From contig CAYZXN010000386.1 in assembly GCA_964482425.1 (NCBI GenBank), positions 1-41,446 of the forward strand: DNA of 41,446 bases, given 5' to 3'. The stretch is from WHTF01 sp964482425 (GTDB lineage Bacteria > Desulfobacterota > Binatia > UBA9968). This document shows positions 17,080 through 25,095 of this stretch, in pieces. Each line of letters opens with the position of its first letter. The first letter of the stretch is position 1. The notes under the pieces are model-generated. The model was given only the letters and a program-made list of their open reading frames with translations. It made no database searches and had not been told where the DNA came from. Made by a program: the position numbers and the translations under genes.

Positions 17080-17316
17080 CTAACGATGACTGTCGATGTA
17101 CGTGATGACGTCCTGAACGGTTTTGATCTTCTCCGCGTCCTCGTCGGATATTTCCATTTCGTATTCTTCTTCCAACGCCATCACTAACTCGACGATGTCC
17201 AGAGAGTCCGCGCCGAGGTCCTCAATGAACGAAGCTTCAGGAGTCACCTCATCTTCACTGACTCCCAATTGTTCACAGACGATTTCTTTTACCCGCGCTT
17301 GCACAGACGACGCCAT
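17080..17316 (-). CDS. acpP: Acyl carrier protein
   Basis: A 78-residue acidic protein carrying fatty-acyl intermediates on 4'-phosphopantetheine. The attachment motif GADSLDIVELVMALEEEY is intact with the modified Ser in D-S-L, preceded by VTPEASFIEDL. ATG 17316 is chosen because GGAGG lies about 9 bases upstream and it gives the usual length; the longer frame starts inside the ribosome site. It follows fabG by 33 bases. In most relatives fabF comes next; here a hairpin and rpiB do. Confidence 0.97.
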   Translation of the reverse strand: MASSVQARVKEIVCEQLGVSEDEVTPEASFIEDLGADSLDIVELVMALEEEYEMEISDEDAEKIKTVQDVITYIDSHR

Positions 17317-17349
17317 TTTGCTTACCTCCTGCTTCAATCACAAATTTCG

Positions 17350-18093
17350 CTACATGTAGAGTCCGCCATTGATGCCGATCACTTGACCGGTGACATACGC
17401 TGCCGCCGGTCCGGCTAAATAAACCACCCACTGCGCCACTTCTTCGGTACTGCCGAAACGACCCAGCGGGATTGACCGGAGAAACTCCTCCCGAAGTTGC
17501 GGGGATAACTTCGCAGTCATCTCGGTTTCGATAAAGCCTGGAGCGACCGCATTAACGGTAACCGCGCGCGATGCGAGCTCGCGTGCAACCGATTTCGTAA
17601 ACCCGATAATCCCCGCCTTAGTTGCGGCGTAGGTGGATTGCCCTGCGTTACCCATCTGCCCTACCACCGAAGAGAGATTGATAATTCTTCCATAACGCTG
17701 GCGGATCATGACACGGCCCACGACTTTAGTACATAGAACGGTACCCGTGAGATTGGTCCCGACAACGTGATCCCAATCTTCGGATCTCATCCGAACCAAA
17801 AGACCATCGGAGGTCACTCCGGCATTGTTGACCAAAATATCAATTTTCCCTTGACCGTCAACGATTTTCTTGACGGCGGTGTCGACCTCACTCTCAACCG
17901 AGACATCGAACGGCGCAAGCTCGCCTTTGCCGCCTTTATCGTGAATCTCCCTGAGTGTCGACGCGGCCGCCGCGTGATTACCGCGGAAGTTAACAATGAC
18001 ATGGGCGCCTTCCCGGCCGAGAGCCAACGCGATCGCCCGGCCAATGCCACGGCTTGCGCCGGTTACCAAGGCGACGTGGCCGTTCAGAGTCAT
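17350..18093 (-). CDS. fabG: 3-oxoacyl-[acyl-carrier-protein] reductase
   Basis: A 247-residue short-chain dehydrogenase that performs the NADPH-dependent first reduction in fatty-acid elongation. Cofactor motif TGASRGIGRAIA, the NNAG strand motif, the catalytic Ser (INLSSVVGQMGN) and Y-x-x-x-K (STYAATKAG) are all present; C-terminus VTGQVIGINGGLYM is typical of FabG. The ATG overlaps the fabD stop (ATGA), so the pair is translationally coupled. Confidence 0.97.
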   Translation of the reverse strand: MTLNGHVALVTGASRGIGRAIALALGREGAHVIVNFRGNHAAAASTLREIHDKGGKGELAPFDVSVESEVDTAVKKIVDGQGKIDILVNNAGVTSDGLLVRMRSEDWDHVVGTNLTGTVLCTKVVGRVMIRQRYGRIINLSSVVGQMGNAGQSTYAATKAGIIGFTKSVARELASRAVTVNAVAPGFIETEMTAKLSPQLREEFLRSIPLGRFGSTEEVAQWVVYLAGPAAAYVTGQVIGINGGLYM

Positions 18094-19037
18094 ACAGAAT
18101 AATCCTGAAGGATACGCGCAAGATCCCGGGGTGATTCGAAGTTATCCACTTCCATATCTGGGTTAATCCGCTTAACCAATCCTTTTAGAACCTTTCCAGG
18201 GCCAACTTCAAGCATCTTCGAAACGCCGAGATGTTCGAGTTTCCGAACGGATTGCTCCCAGCGCACCGGCTGAACTGCCTGCTCGGTCAAGAGCGATTTC
18301 ACCCGTGCTGCATCGAAATTGACTTCTGCATCCACATTGGTAACAACTCCTACCGAAAACGGCTGCACGATCACGTCCTGTAAAACTCGCCCCAACTGGT
18401 CCGCCGCCGGGCGCATCAGTGGACAATGAAACGGCGCGCTCACAGGAAGATCGAGGACGCGTTTGGCTCCCCGGGACTTCGCCAAAGATTCGGCCCGTAT
18501 GACTGCCGACTTGGAGCCGGCAATGACGACCTGACCACCGCCGTTATAATTAGCTGGAGTAACGATATCCCCCTCCGCAGCCTCTTCGCACACGGACGTT
18601 ATCGTCTCCATTCCGAGGCCTATCACCACAGCCATGGCACCCTCGCCGGCGGGTACGGCCGTTTGCATAAAGCGGCCGCGCGCGCGCACCACCCTAACGG
18701 CATCGAAAAACGATAGCGCGCCCACAGACACCAGTGCACTGTATTCGCCAAGGCTGTGCCCCGCGACGTAGTCCGGTTTCAAAGGTGTTTCCGACGTTAA
18801 AACTCGCCATGCAGCGACTGAAACCGTCAAAATAGCGGGCTGGGTGTTTTCCGTCAGCTTGAGCTCGCTTTCGGGACCTGAAAAGCACAGCCGGCTCAAC
18901 GAAAAGCCGAGCGCACCTTCAGCTTCTTCAAAGGTTTGCTTCGCGACGGCGAACTGGTCGTATAGTTCTTTGCCCATACCGATGTATTGAGACCCTTGGC
19001 CGGGGAAAACAAACGCCACAACGCCGTTACTCGCCAC
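18090..19037 (-). CDS. fabD: Malonyl-CoA:ACP transacylase
   Basis: A 315-residue enzyme that loads malonate onto acyl carrier protein. FVFPGQGSQYIGMGKEL at the start, the nucleophile motif GHSLGEYSAL, and APFHCPLM with the catalytic His are present. GTG at 19037 is the start: AAGGAA lies seven bases upstream and the protein begins just before the first beta strand. It overlaps the end of plsX by 11 bases, leaving no room for fabH, which commonly stands between plsX and fabD. Confidence 0.96.
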   Translation of the reverse strand: MASNGVVAFVFPGQGSQYIGMGKELYDQFAVAKQTFEEAEGALGFSLSRLCFSGPESELKLTENTQPAILTVSVAAWRVLTSETPLKPDYVAGHSLGEYSALVSVGALSFFDAVRVVRARGRFMQTAVPAGEGAMAVVIGLGMETITSVCEEAAEGDIVTPANYNGGGQVVIAGSKSAVIRAESLAKSRGAKRVLDLPVSAPFHCPLMRPAADQLGRVLQDVIVQPFSVGVVTNVDAEVNFDAARVKSLLTEQAVQPVRWEQSVRKLEHLGVSKMLEVGPGKVLKGLVKRINPDMEVDNFESPRDLARILQDYSV

Positions 19038-20148
19038 GCTTTTGTTCCTTCCCCTCGCACTCCGCCGGCGAGCGTTCACCAATCGTCTCAATTTTGGTCT
19101 TCAGTTTCTGCCAAAGAGTCTTAGGTCGCTTTCTCTTTACTTCCCCCGCACCACCCATCACGAGGTCCAATGCCGCACCGATACGGCCATTGACGTCGTG
19201 AGAAACGGATTCAGAGGCAACACGGATGGCGTTTTTCAGGGCGCGGGGGCTAGAGCCTCCGTGGGCAATGATGGCCACTCCGTCCAGGCCGAGCAGCGGA
19301 GCTCCGCCGTACTCGGCATAATCAAGCCGGCGGTAAGCTTCCCGCAGCGATTTCCGGCTCATCAGATAACCAACTCGGCTCGACAAATTTTTGTTAAACG
19401 CCGTCTTGAGGACTTCTCCCGCAAAACTCGCCACACCCTCCATTGTTTTCAGCGCCACATTACCGGTGAAGCCGTCGCAGACAATCACATCGACTTTACC
19501 GTTGAAAAAATCACGGCCTTCAACATAACCGACATAATCCAGGGGAGCCGCGGCAAGTAGCTCGCTTGCAGCCCGGGTCAGCTCGTTACCCTTGCTATCT
19601 TCTTCGCCATTGCTCAGTATGCCCACTTTTGGATTGGCGATCCCGAGTGCGTGTTCGGCATAAACTGATCCCATGATGCCGAACTGTAATAATTGGCGCG
19701 GCTTGCAGTCGACGTTTGCACCCGCATCGATAATCACGGTGCCCTTGGCTGCGCCGGGCACAACAGCAAGAATTGCCGGACGGGCCACCTGAGGCAGGGT
19801 TCCCATGACGAGCATGCCGATAGCCATCATCGCACCCGAGTTTCCGGCGCTAACGACCGCTTGAACTTCGCCGCGCTTCATCAACTCAAAGGCGACTTTC
19901 ATGGATGAGTCTTTCTTTCTGAGCGCGGTGCTCGGCGATTCATCCATGTTCACTACTTGGGAGGCTGAAACAGTGGCTACAGCGGGAAATCGTTCGGCGG
20001 CCAATCGCGCCAACTCCCGATGGATAGCGTCTTTGGGTCCGACGAGAACGACGTCTGCGGAGAGTTCCTGGGCTGCGAGCAAAGCGCCTTCAACCACAAC
20101 TGCGGGAGCGTGATCCCCCCCCATTGCGTCGACTGCGATTTTCGCCAT
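19027..20148 (-). CDS. plsX: Phosphate acyltransferase PlsX
   Basis: A 373-residue enzyme that makes acyl-phosphate from acyl-ACP for the first step of phospholipid synthesis. Family motifs: IAVDAMGGDHAPAVVVEGAL, SAGNSGAMMAIGM, ILSNGEEDSKGNE, VEGRDFFNGKVDVIVCDGF and ALLGLDGVAIIAHG. ATG at 20148 gives the canonical N-terminus; no strong Shine-Dalgarno precedes it. The protein has a somewhat long, basic C-terminal tail (KRKRPKTLWQKLKTK). It is 17 bases downstream of rpmF, the classical rpmF-plsX pair. Confidence 0.96.
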   Translation of the reverse strand: MAKIAVDAMGGDHAPAVVVEGALLAAQELSADVVLVGPKDAIHRELARLAAERFPAVATVSASQVVNMDESPSTALRKKDSSMKVAFELMKRGEVQAVVSAGNSGAMMAIGMLVMGTLPQVARPAILAVVPGAAKGTVIIDAGANVDCKPRQLLQFGIMGSVYAEHALGIANPKVGILSNGEEDSKGNELTRAASELLAAAPLDYVGYVEGRDFFNGKVDVIVCDGFTGNVALKTMEGVASFAGEVLKTAFNKNLSSRVGYLMSRKSLREAYRRLDYAEYGGAPLLGLDGVAIIAHGGSSPRALKNAIRVASESVSHDVNGRIGAALDLVMGGAGEVKRKRPKTLWQKLKTKIETIGERSPAECEGKEQKRGE

Positions 20149-20165
20149 GGCCGATGACAGATACG

Positions 20166-20348
20166 TCAGCTCTCGTCGACTTTGATAACCGCGCGGCCGC
20201 GATAGAAGCCACAGTGGCGGCAAGCGCGGTGAGGCAGGACGGTTTCCCCGCACTGGGAACAGGTGCTCCATTGAGGTTGGGTCAGCGCATCATGCGATCG
20301 CCGCTGGTTTTTGACCCGCTTCGAAGTTCGTCTCTTTGGTACCGGCAT
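20166..20348 (-). CDS. rpmF: 50S ribosomal protein L32
   Basis: A 60-residue protein with the L32 signature MPVPKRRTSKRVKNQRRSH followed by a zinc ribbon of two CxxC pairs (CSQCGE and CRHCGFY) and the usual GRAVI end. ATG 20348 with TAGGA about 9 bases upstream. It lies between DUF177 and plsX, the standard order. Confidence 0.98.
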   Translation of the reverse strand: MPVPKRRTSKRVKNQRRSHDALTQPQWSTCSQCGETVLPHRACRHCGFYRGRAVIKVDES

Positions 20349-20411
20349 TCGTTGGTCCTACTTTCTCTGCCACTAAGGCAGATCCGATTTTGTGATTACT
20401 AGCTCTAACGG

Positions 20412-20951
20412 CTAACGGTTGATTTTTAGCGTACGAAAAATCGCCATGCGCGAATCGGACGCCGCAGCGGGATCGCAGATGCAAATTTCGGTATTGAGGT
20501 TGACACCACAGCCGCCGCACAGTCCCCGGCAATCTTCACGGCAGAGCGGACGGGTTGGTAAGGCAAGGAGCACTTGCTCTTCGATCAATGGCGCGAGTTC
20601 AATCAAATCCCCGCTGTAAAAACTCAAGCCGAGTTCTTCCCGCTTCAGTTCCTCAACCTTTCCTTCAGGCCGGGATGGTTTCGGAACCAGAACCAAATCG
20701 AATTCCTTCTCGACTCGAAAGGAGTAGGTCGTCAAACACCGGCTGCAGCAGCCTTCCAGGTTTCCAGCGAATGAGCCATGAAAGAAAATCTCAACCCCAG
20801 ACCTGTAGTAGACCAGCTGACCATCAAGCACTGATGGAAATTGGAAGTCACGGTACTTTCGCTTTGCAAAAAGCGCGTTTAAGGCCTCGATCTTTTCAGA
20901 AAAACGAGTCTCCTTCGGAGTTTGAGTAATCTGCTCGATCGGAATTTTCAT
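20412..20951 (-). CDS. DUF177/YceD-family protein (23S rRNA accumulation)
   Basis: A 179-residue protein of the YceD/DUF177 family, normally encoded just before rpmF and needed for 23S rRNA accumulation in the organisms tested. A Cys motif in the middle (GCCSRCLTTY) is followed by an acidic region and the C-terminal zinc-like cluster with LCREDCRGLCGGCG and a further C-x-C (EICICDP). Ends with FRTLKINR. First gene of the long minus-strand block, 28 bases or so behind the predicted transcription start. Confidence 0.9.
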   Translation of the reverse strand: MKIPIEQITQTPKETRFSEKIEALNALFAKRKYRDFQFPSVLDGQLVYYRSGVEIFFHGSFAGNLEGCCSRCLTTYSFRVEKEFDLVLVPKPSRPEGKVEELKREELGLSFYSGDLIELAPLIEEQVLLALPTRPLCREDCRGLCGGCGVNLNTEICICDPAAASDSRMAIFRTLKINR

Positions 20952-21377
20952 GGTCGAGGGTTGGGAAAGTTTCGGGTGGTAATGACTATATGAGATTTTG
21001 CTTTATTGTCAAGCACGCTACAGCTCCTTCATGCCAAAAAAGCTCTGAATATTAACGACTTCCGAACGGCCACATCAAAATTCCTACCGTCCTTTGGATG
21101 CTCAGAGCCCAATCGCGGAGCCGGCGGCTGTCTTTGCCTTTCGCTTGAGTATTGCAGTCGTTTTTGTTAACGGTTTTCTATCTTCGTATTCTCGCCAGCG
21201 GCAAATCACGATCGCAAAGATGACTCTGGCGTTTCAACTTTCCGCAGAACGGGAAGCTCGATCGGAGCGACAGGTATGTCCTGGCATGCGCATACCCAAA
21301 ATTTTATGCGGCAAGAGCGTTCAGACGGGTGCCGCCGCTATGAAGCGAGTTTCTAACCCTTACTCAAGGAGCAAAAA
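20952..21377. other. Divergent intergenic region between DUF177 operon and HtrA-like gene
   Basis: Holds the predicted minus-strand promoter at 20985-21012. The plus strand has an open frame 21094-21381 with a hydrophobic patch but no ribosome site and unusual composition; I treat it as chance. No second gene is supported. A plus-strand promoter for the HtrA-like gene must lie here, but I see no good -35/-10 pair. Confidence 0.4.
20985..21012 (-). promoter_or_regulatory. Strong sigma70-like promoter of the DUF177-rpmF-plsX operon
   Basis: Minus strand: a perfect TTGACA (21012-21007), 16-base A/T-rich spacer, then TATAGT (20990-20985), five of six matches to TATAAT. A start site would fall near 20978, about 27 bases before the DUF177 ATG. 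This is the best promoter in the window and precedes a run of 16 collinear genes. Confidence 0.75.
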
Positions 21378-22268
21378 TTGAACGGCCATCTCGGCTTAAT
21401 TCACGCAATCATTCCAACAACGGTAGACCTCCAAGTATTGGTTCCCGAAGACCATCCATCGACCCGGAATTTAGGCTCCGAACGCACTGGATCTGGGACC
21501 ATCGTCGATCCAGACGGATACATACTAACGGTTAACTACGTGGTCACCGGAGCTTCCTCGATTACTGCGACTCTTGCCGACGGCGAGCATTATTCGGCTG
21601 ACATTGTCGAACAGGACCTGGACAGCGGCGTCGCCCTTTTGAAAATCCCAGCCCGCGGACTGCCGTTTCTCAAGCCTGCTGCAGACGCGGCGGTTTTGGG
21701 TCAGGCGAGTTTGATTGTCGCCAGCAGTGGAAACAACGAGCGCAAAGTGAGCGGCGGCTATGTCACTTCATTGGATCCGTACGACGGCCATTGGGAATAT
21801 ATGCTCGACCGGACTATCCGCGTGACAGCACCGAATCCCGGATTTGGCGGCGGCACACTGGCGAATTTTAAAGCCGAACTGATGGGTGTGGTTTCTCTCA
21901 ATTTGGCCGAAGTCGGCAAATTTTCACTGGCCATCCCAATCGACTATTACTCAGCGAACGAAACGGCGTTCAAACAACATCGCCTGATAAGCAATCGACC
22001 ATGGCTGGGTTTCTACCCCCAGCTATTTGCCGGCCATATTGTGATAGGCGGCATTGTCCCAGGAGGTCCGGCCGATCAGAGCGGTCTAAAGGAAGGAGAC
22101 ATCATTCTTGAGGTGGAACGAGCCCAAATCCGATCCCGCCGACAACTCTACCAGGAACTCTGGAAGAAACGGACAGGAGAACGAATCTCGCTGCGCGTCT
22201 TAAGGAATGAAACGGGTATTGAAATCAACGTAATCGGCGGTGATCGTCGCGATCGCTATCGCCGTTAG
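21378..22268 (+). CDS. HtrA/DegP-like protein with PDZ domain, catalytic triad lost
   Basis: A 296-residue protein with the trypsin-like fold pattern of HtrA (about 35-200) and one PDZ domain (about 205-290; IVIGGIVPGGPADQSGLKEG). Every catalytic position is changed. The usual T-N-N-H-V-V is T-V-N-Y-V-V (His to Tyr54), the T-D-L-A of the Asp motif is S-G-V-A (Asp to Gly84), and N-P-G-N-S-G-G-P is N-P-G-F-G-G-G-T (Ser to Gly157). The surrounding framework (GSGTIVDPDGYIL, LLKI) is well kept, so the fold is probably retained without proteolysis. No signal peptide is seen. TTG start at 21378 after AAGGAG. Its end overlaps the converging lipoprotein gene by 4 bases. Confidence 0.85.
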   Translation: MNGHLGLIHAIIPTTVDLQVLVPEDHPSTRNLGSERTGSGTIVDPDGYILTVNYVVTGASSITATLADGEHYSADIVEQDLDSGVALLKIPARGLPFLKPAADAAVLGQASLIVASSGNNERKVSGGYVTSLDPYDGHWEYMLDRTIRVTAPNPGFGGGTLANFKAELMGVVSLNLAEVGKFSLAIPIDYYSANETAFKQHRLISNRPWLGFYPQLFAGHIVIGGIVPGGPADQSGLKEGDIILEVERAQIRSRRQLYQELWKKRTGERISLRVLRNETGIEINVIGGDRRDRYRR

Positions 22269-22714
22269 TCGCCGCCGCCGACTTTCTGTATCTTACCCTG
22301 TCCGATGACCTTAATCGCTTTGGCGGGAGTATAGGCCTCCGGTTCGTAATTGATGAGCGCTTTGTCGGCCGCTTGCAAGTCTCCGAGCTTAACTCTGCTG
22401 CCGCGTTTCTCGATATTAGTCTTGTCGTCGACTCCAACCACCTCTTCGCGGACTTTCCCTTTGCGCTCGACCTGAAATGTTACAGTGCGCTGTCCGACGC
22501 TGCTGATGACGCCCTCAACCTCGACCGCTTTTATCTTGCTCTGTTTGGTTTCACTTGCTGTCGTTTTCGCTGCGGCTGCAGCCTTCGCCGGTTCCACCGC
22601 GGTCTTTGGCGCCGGCGCGGTTGCTTTTTCTGGAACCGACGAACACGCGATCAGACCGACCGCCAGTACAAACGCTCCGGCTGATAAGACTTTATACTCG
22701 GCTGTGCACTGCAT
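22265..22714 (-). CDS. Lipoprotein with Ala/Lys-rich linker and beta-rich C-terminal domain
   Basis: A 149-residue predicted lipoprotein. ATG 22714 is used because AGGAGGGTGAA directly precedes it. The signal peptide ends with the lipobox LIAC (Cys about residue 24). A Pro/Ala/Lys-rich linker follows (to about residue 65), then a domain with alternating hydrophobic residues: KAVEVEGVISSVGQRTVTFQ, VDDKTNIEKRGSRVKLGDLQ and VIGQGKIQKV. This pattern recalls small OB-like DUF5666-type domains, but I do not assign it. It converges with, and overlaps by 4 bases, the HtrA-like pseudoprotease. Confidence 0.75.
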   Translation of the reverse strand: MQCTAEYKVLSAGAFVLAVGLIACSSVPEKATAPAPKTAVEPAKAAAAAKTTASETKQSKIKAVEVEGVISSVGQRTVTFQVERKGKVREEVVGVDDKTNIEKRGSRVKLGDLQAADKALINYEPEAYTPAKAIKVIGQGKIQKVGGGD

Positions 22715-22887
22715 TTCACCCTCCTCCATACCACCGTTGCAACCCGCAAAATCCGGCGCAGATGAAAGAACTGAAATTCAAACGGTTGAGTTTAAAGCAT
22801 ACTCAGAGTCTCGATGTCAAGGCGCTTAACGTCGAGGTTATTGAGAAATCGTCGAAAAACCAATACGAACGGACGCGTAGGGACGAA

Positions 22888-23307
22888 ATGCAGGAGAGCC
22901 GGGGTAATATCACGGTTTATAGGGTGATCTACGGTGACACCGATAAAATGGGTGTGGTGTATTATGCCAACTACTTGCGCTGGTTTGAGCGCGGGCGCAG
23001 CGAGTTGCTGCGTCAGATCGGCATGCCGTACGCGGATATCGAGCAGCGCGGAATTTACTTTCCAGTAACCGAAGCGACATGCCGCTATTTTAAATCGGCG
23101 CGCTACGACGACATAATTGCGATCGAAACTACCGTGGCTGCAGTTAGCCGCGCCTCGCTTATGTTTTCCTACAAAATTGTCCGGCAGCCCGATGCTATCC
23201 TCCTTGCATCGGGTTCGACAAAACACGCTTGCATCGACAAAACGGGGCGCGTCGTCAGACTTGAAGCCGACATGGCGAGAGCTTTGGAGCGGGTCGCTAA
23301 TGCCTGA
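22888..23307 (+). CDS. Acyl-CoA thioesterase, YbgC/4-hydroxybenzoyl-CoA thioesterase family
   Basis: A 139-residue hotdog-fold protein. The family motif is complete: YGDTDKMGVVYYANYLRWFERGR, read in two parts, with the catalytic Asp in the D-T-D-K-M-G segment. It is followed by IGMPYADIEQRGIYFPVTEA and the DDIIAIETTV strand. Such enzymes hydrolyse acyl-CoA; YbgC itself is tied to the Tol-Pal envelope cluster, but no tol gene is here. ATG 22888 gives the normal family length; an in-frame ATG at 22762 would add 42 residues that resemble nothing known. Upstream is the diverging lipoprotein. Confidence 0.88.
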   Translation: MQESRGNITVYRVIYGDTDKMGVVYYANYLRWFERGRSELLRQIGMPYADIEQRGIYFPVTEATCRYFKSARYDDIIAIETTVAAVSRASLMFSYKIVRQPDAILLASGSTKHACIDKTGRVVRLEADMARALERVANA

Positions 23308-23363
23308 AAAACGATTTTTTGCCTTACTGTGCCTGCGGTATCGCTGTGCGCGAACCCGGCGAA

Positions 23364-24527
23364 TCATTCTGGGCGTCTGGCCGTGCCCTCCGCCACGGCC
23401 TCTTTAATTTCGCTGATGACCTCGGGATCACTCTCTACCGCAAGCTTCCGGCGCAGCGCTGAGACCGCCTCGGCCGAGCCAATTTGACCCAGCGCCCACG
23501 CTGCATGCCCCCGCACCAGCGGCTCCTCGTCGTCGAGCGCCCGGCTCAACGCCGGAACGGCTTCCGGCGCGGCGATGTTGCCCAGCGCCACCGCCACGTT
23601 GCGTAAAAAACCACGGCGTTTGGCGCGCAAGATGGGACTAGCGCGAAATCGGCGACGAAAATCCTCATTATCCATGCCCAGCAGCGGAATCAACTCAGGG
23701 GCATAAAGACCGCTGCGCGGCGCATAGGCAGGCTCCTTGCTAGGCTCGGCCTTAACGTTGTACGGGCAGACTTCCTGACAGATATCGCAACCGAAGATGT
23801 GGTTGCCGATCAACGGCCTGAGATGTCGGGGGATAAAGCCCTTGAGTTCAATGGTCAGGTATGAGATACACCGGCGCGCATCCAAGACAAACGGGCCGGC
23901 GAACGCGCCAGTGGGACAGGCTTTGAGACAAAGATCGCACTGGCCGCACCGATCGCGTATGGCCCTGTCGTACGCCAGCGGCAGACTGACGAACAGCTCG
24001 CCGAGAAAAAACCATGAGCCTCTTTGCGGCGAAATCAGCTGAGTGTTTTTACCGATCCAGCCGATCCCGGCGATGCCGGCAAATTCGCGCTCCAAAACGG
24101 GACCGGAGTCGACGAAAACCCGGCCCTCTACCGACGCGCCGGAAATCTCGCAGACGAACTCGAGCAATTTGTGCAGTCTTGTCTCGATAACCTGGTGATA
24201 GTCGTCGCCCCACGCATAGCGTGAGATCCAGCCACGCCCGCGTTCGGGCGGCGAGGGCCTGGACGGCGGGTTATAATAGTTCATTCCGACTGAGATGACG
24301 GAGACCGCCCAGGGAACGAGGCGCGTCGGATCGCGTCGGAGAGATGCCGTTCGCTCCATGTACTGAAGCTGGCCGTGAAATTCCTTGCGCATCCACTCGG
24401 CGAACGATTCCTGGTGCGGCGGCTCCTGAACCGGTGAAATGCCCACCAGTTCAAAACCGAGGCGTTGAGCTTCGTGCTTGACGCGCCGGGACCGCTCCGC
24501 CAATTCCCATTCGCCTTCGGGATTCAT
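23364..24527 (-). CDS. queG: Epoxyqueuosine reductase QueG with C-terminal HEAT repeats
   Basis: A 387-residue cobalamin-dependent iron-sulfur protein that makes queuosine in tRNA by reducing epoxyqueuosine. The two [4Fe-4S] clusters show as CGQCDLCLKACPTGAF and CDICQEVCPYN. The N-terminal half has the QueG pattern FELVGISPVQEPP, MRKEFHGQLQYMERT and IAGIGWIGKNTQLIS. After the ferredoxin part, residues about 305-385 form two to three HEAT/PBS-lyase-like repeats (AAPEAVPALSRALDDEEPLV, GSAEAVSALRRKL). ATG 24527; no clear ribosome site. Last gene of the yebC-ruv-ntrY block. Confidence 0.95.
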   Translation of the reverse strand: MNPEGEWELAERSRRVKHEAQRLGFELVGISPVQEPPHQESFAEWMRKEFHGQLQYMERTASLRRDPTRLVPWAVSVISVGMNYYNPPSRPSPPERGRGWISRYAWGDDYHQVIETRLHKLLEFVCEISGASVEGRVFVDSGPVLEREFAGIAGIGWIGKNTQLISPQRGSWFFLGELFVSLPLAYDRAIRDRCGQCDLCLKACPTGAFAGPFVLDARRCISYLTIELKGFIPRHLRPLIGNHIFGCDICQEVCPYNVKAEPSKEPAYAPRSGLYAPELIPLLGMDNEDFRRRFRASPILRAKRRGFLRNVAVALGNIAAPEAVPALSRALDDEEPLVRGHAAWALGQIGSAEAVSALRRKLAVESDPEVISEIKEAVAEGTARRPE

Positions 24528-24595
24528 GATAGTTGTGAAAACGGTTCAAGGAATGATATTCGCTGGCAAACCAGCTTGTTAGCATCCAAACAAAC

Positions 24596-25045
24596 TCAGT
24601 GAAGCGGCCCGGCGTCGCCCGGCTTGGTATCACCAGGATCCAGCAGCGGCCGCCTGCCGGCATAGCCGTCCTCGATGCGGTGCCAAAAGGCGATCCCGGC
24701 TTCGCCATATTGCCAGCAGAGAAAAACGATATCCTTCCCCAGGACGCACGGAAAATCGAGCAGACCCTGCTCCACGCCCTTGCAGATGCAGCCATATTGT
24801 TGGATCTCGTTGACGGACTCGTTGATCTGCTCGAGAAAACCAGAAATCTCTTCGTTTTGTCGCAAACGGCGCATGAGATCGGGCGTTTCGGGATCGATCT
24901 TCTCAGCTCGGATCACCGTCTCGCTCTTGGCCCTCAATCGCCCGATCATGTCGAGAATTTTTTCGATCAACGGTCGCACCCTCGGCAGGAGCGCATTGGC
25001 CTCATCAATCGTGAACAATTTAGAGTAGGGAGAAGAAGGTTCCAT
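24596..25045 (-). CDS. DUF2203 family protein
   Basis: A 149-residue protein matching DUF2203: FTIDEANALLPRVRPLIEKI at the N-terminus, a helical middle with EKIDPETPDLMRRL, and a C-terminal strand block KGVEQGLLDFPCVLGKDIVF followed by CWQYGEAGIAFWH. It is probably a soluble cytoplasmic protein; function is unknown. ATG 25045 is preferred to the GTG one codon upstream. It lies 50 bases after the REC-LpxC gene and 68 before queG. Confidence 0.85.
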   Translation of the reverse strand: MEPSSPYSKLFTIDEANALLPRVRPLIEKILDMIGRLRAKSETVIRAEKIDPETPDLMRRLRQNEEISGFLEQINESVNEIQQYGCICKGVEQGLLDFPCVLGKDIVFLCWQYGEAGIAFWHRIEDGYAGRRPLLDPGDTKPGDAGPLH

Positions 25046-25095
25046 CACTGAATACTGTCAGCGCCAACGTATTGCCGCGACTTTGCTTCGCAGCC

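Noticed and set aside
21094..21381. Plus-strand frame of 95 residues with a hydrophobic patch before the HtrA-like gene
   Set aside because: TTG start without ribosome site, odd composition, and it lies in the divergent promoter region. I also considered it as a frameshifted signal peptide of the HtrA-like protein but see no conserved join.
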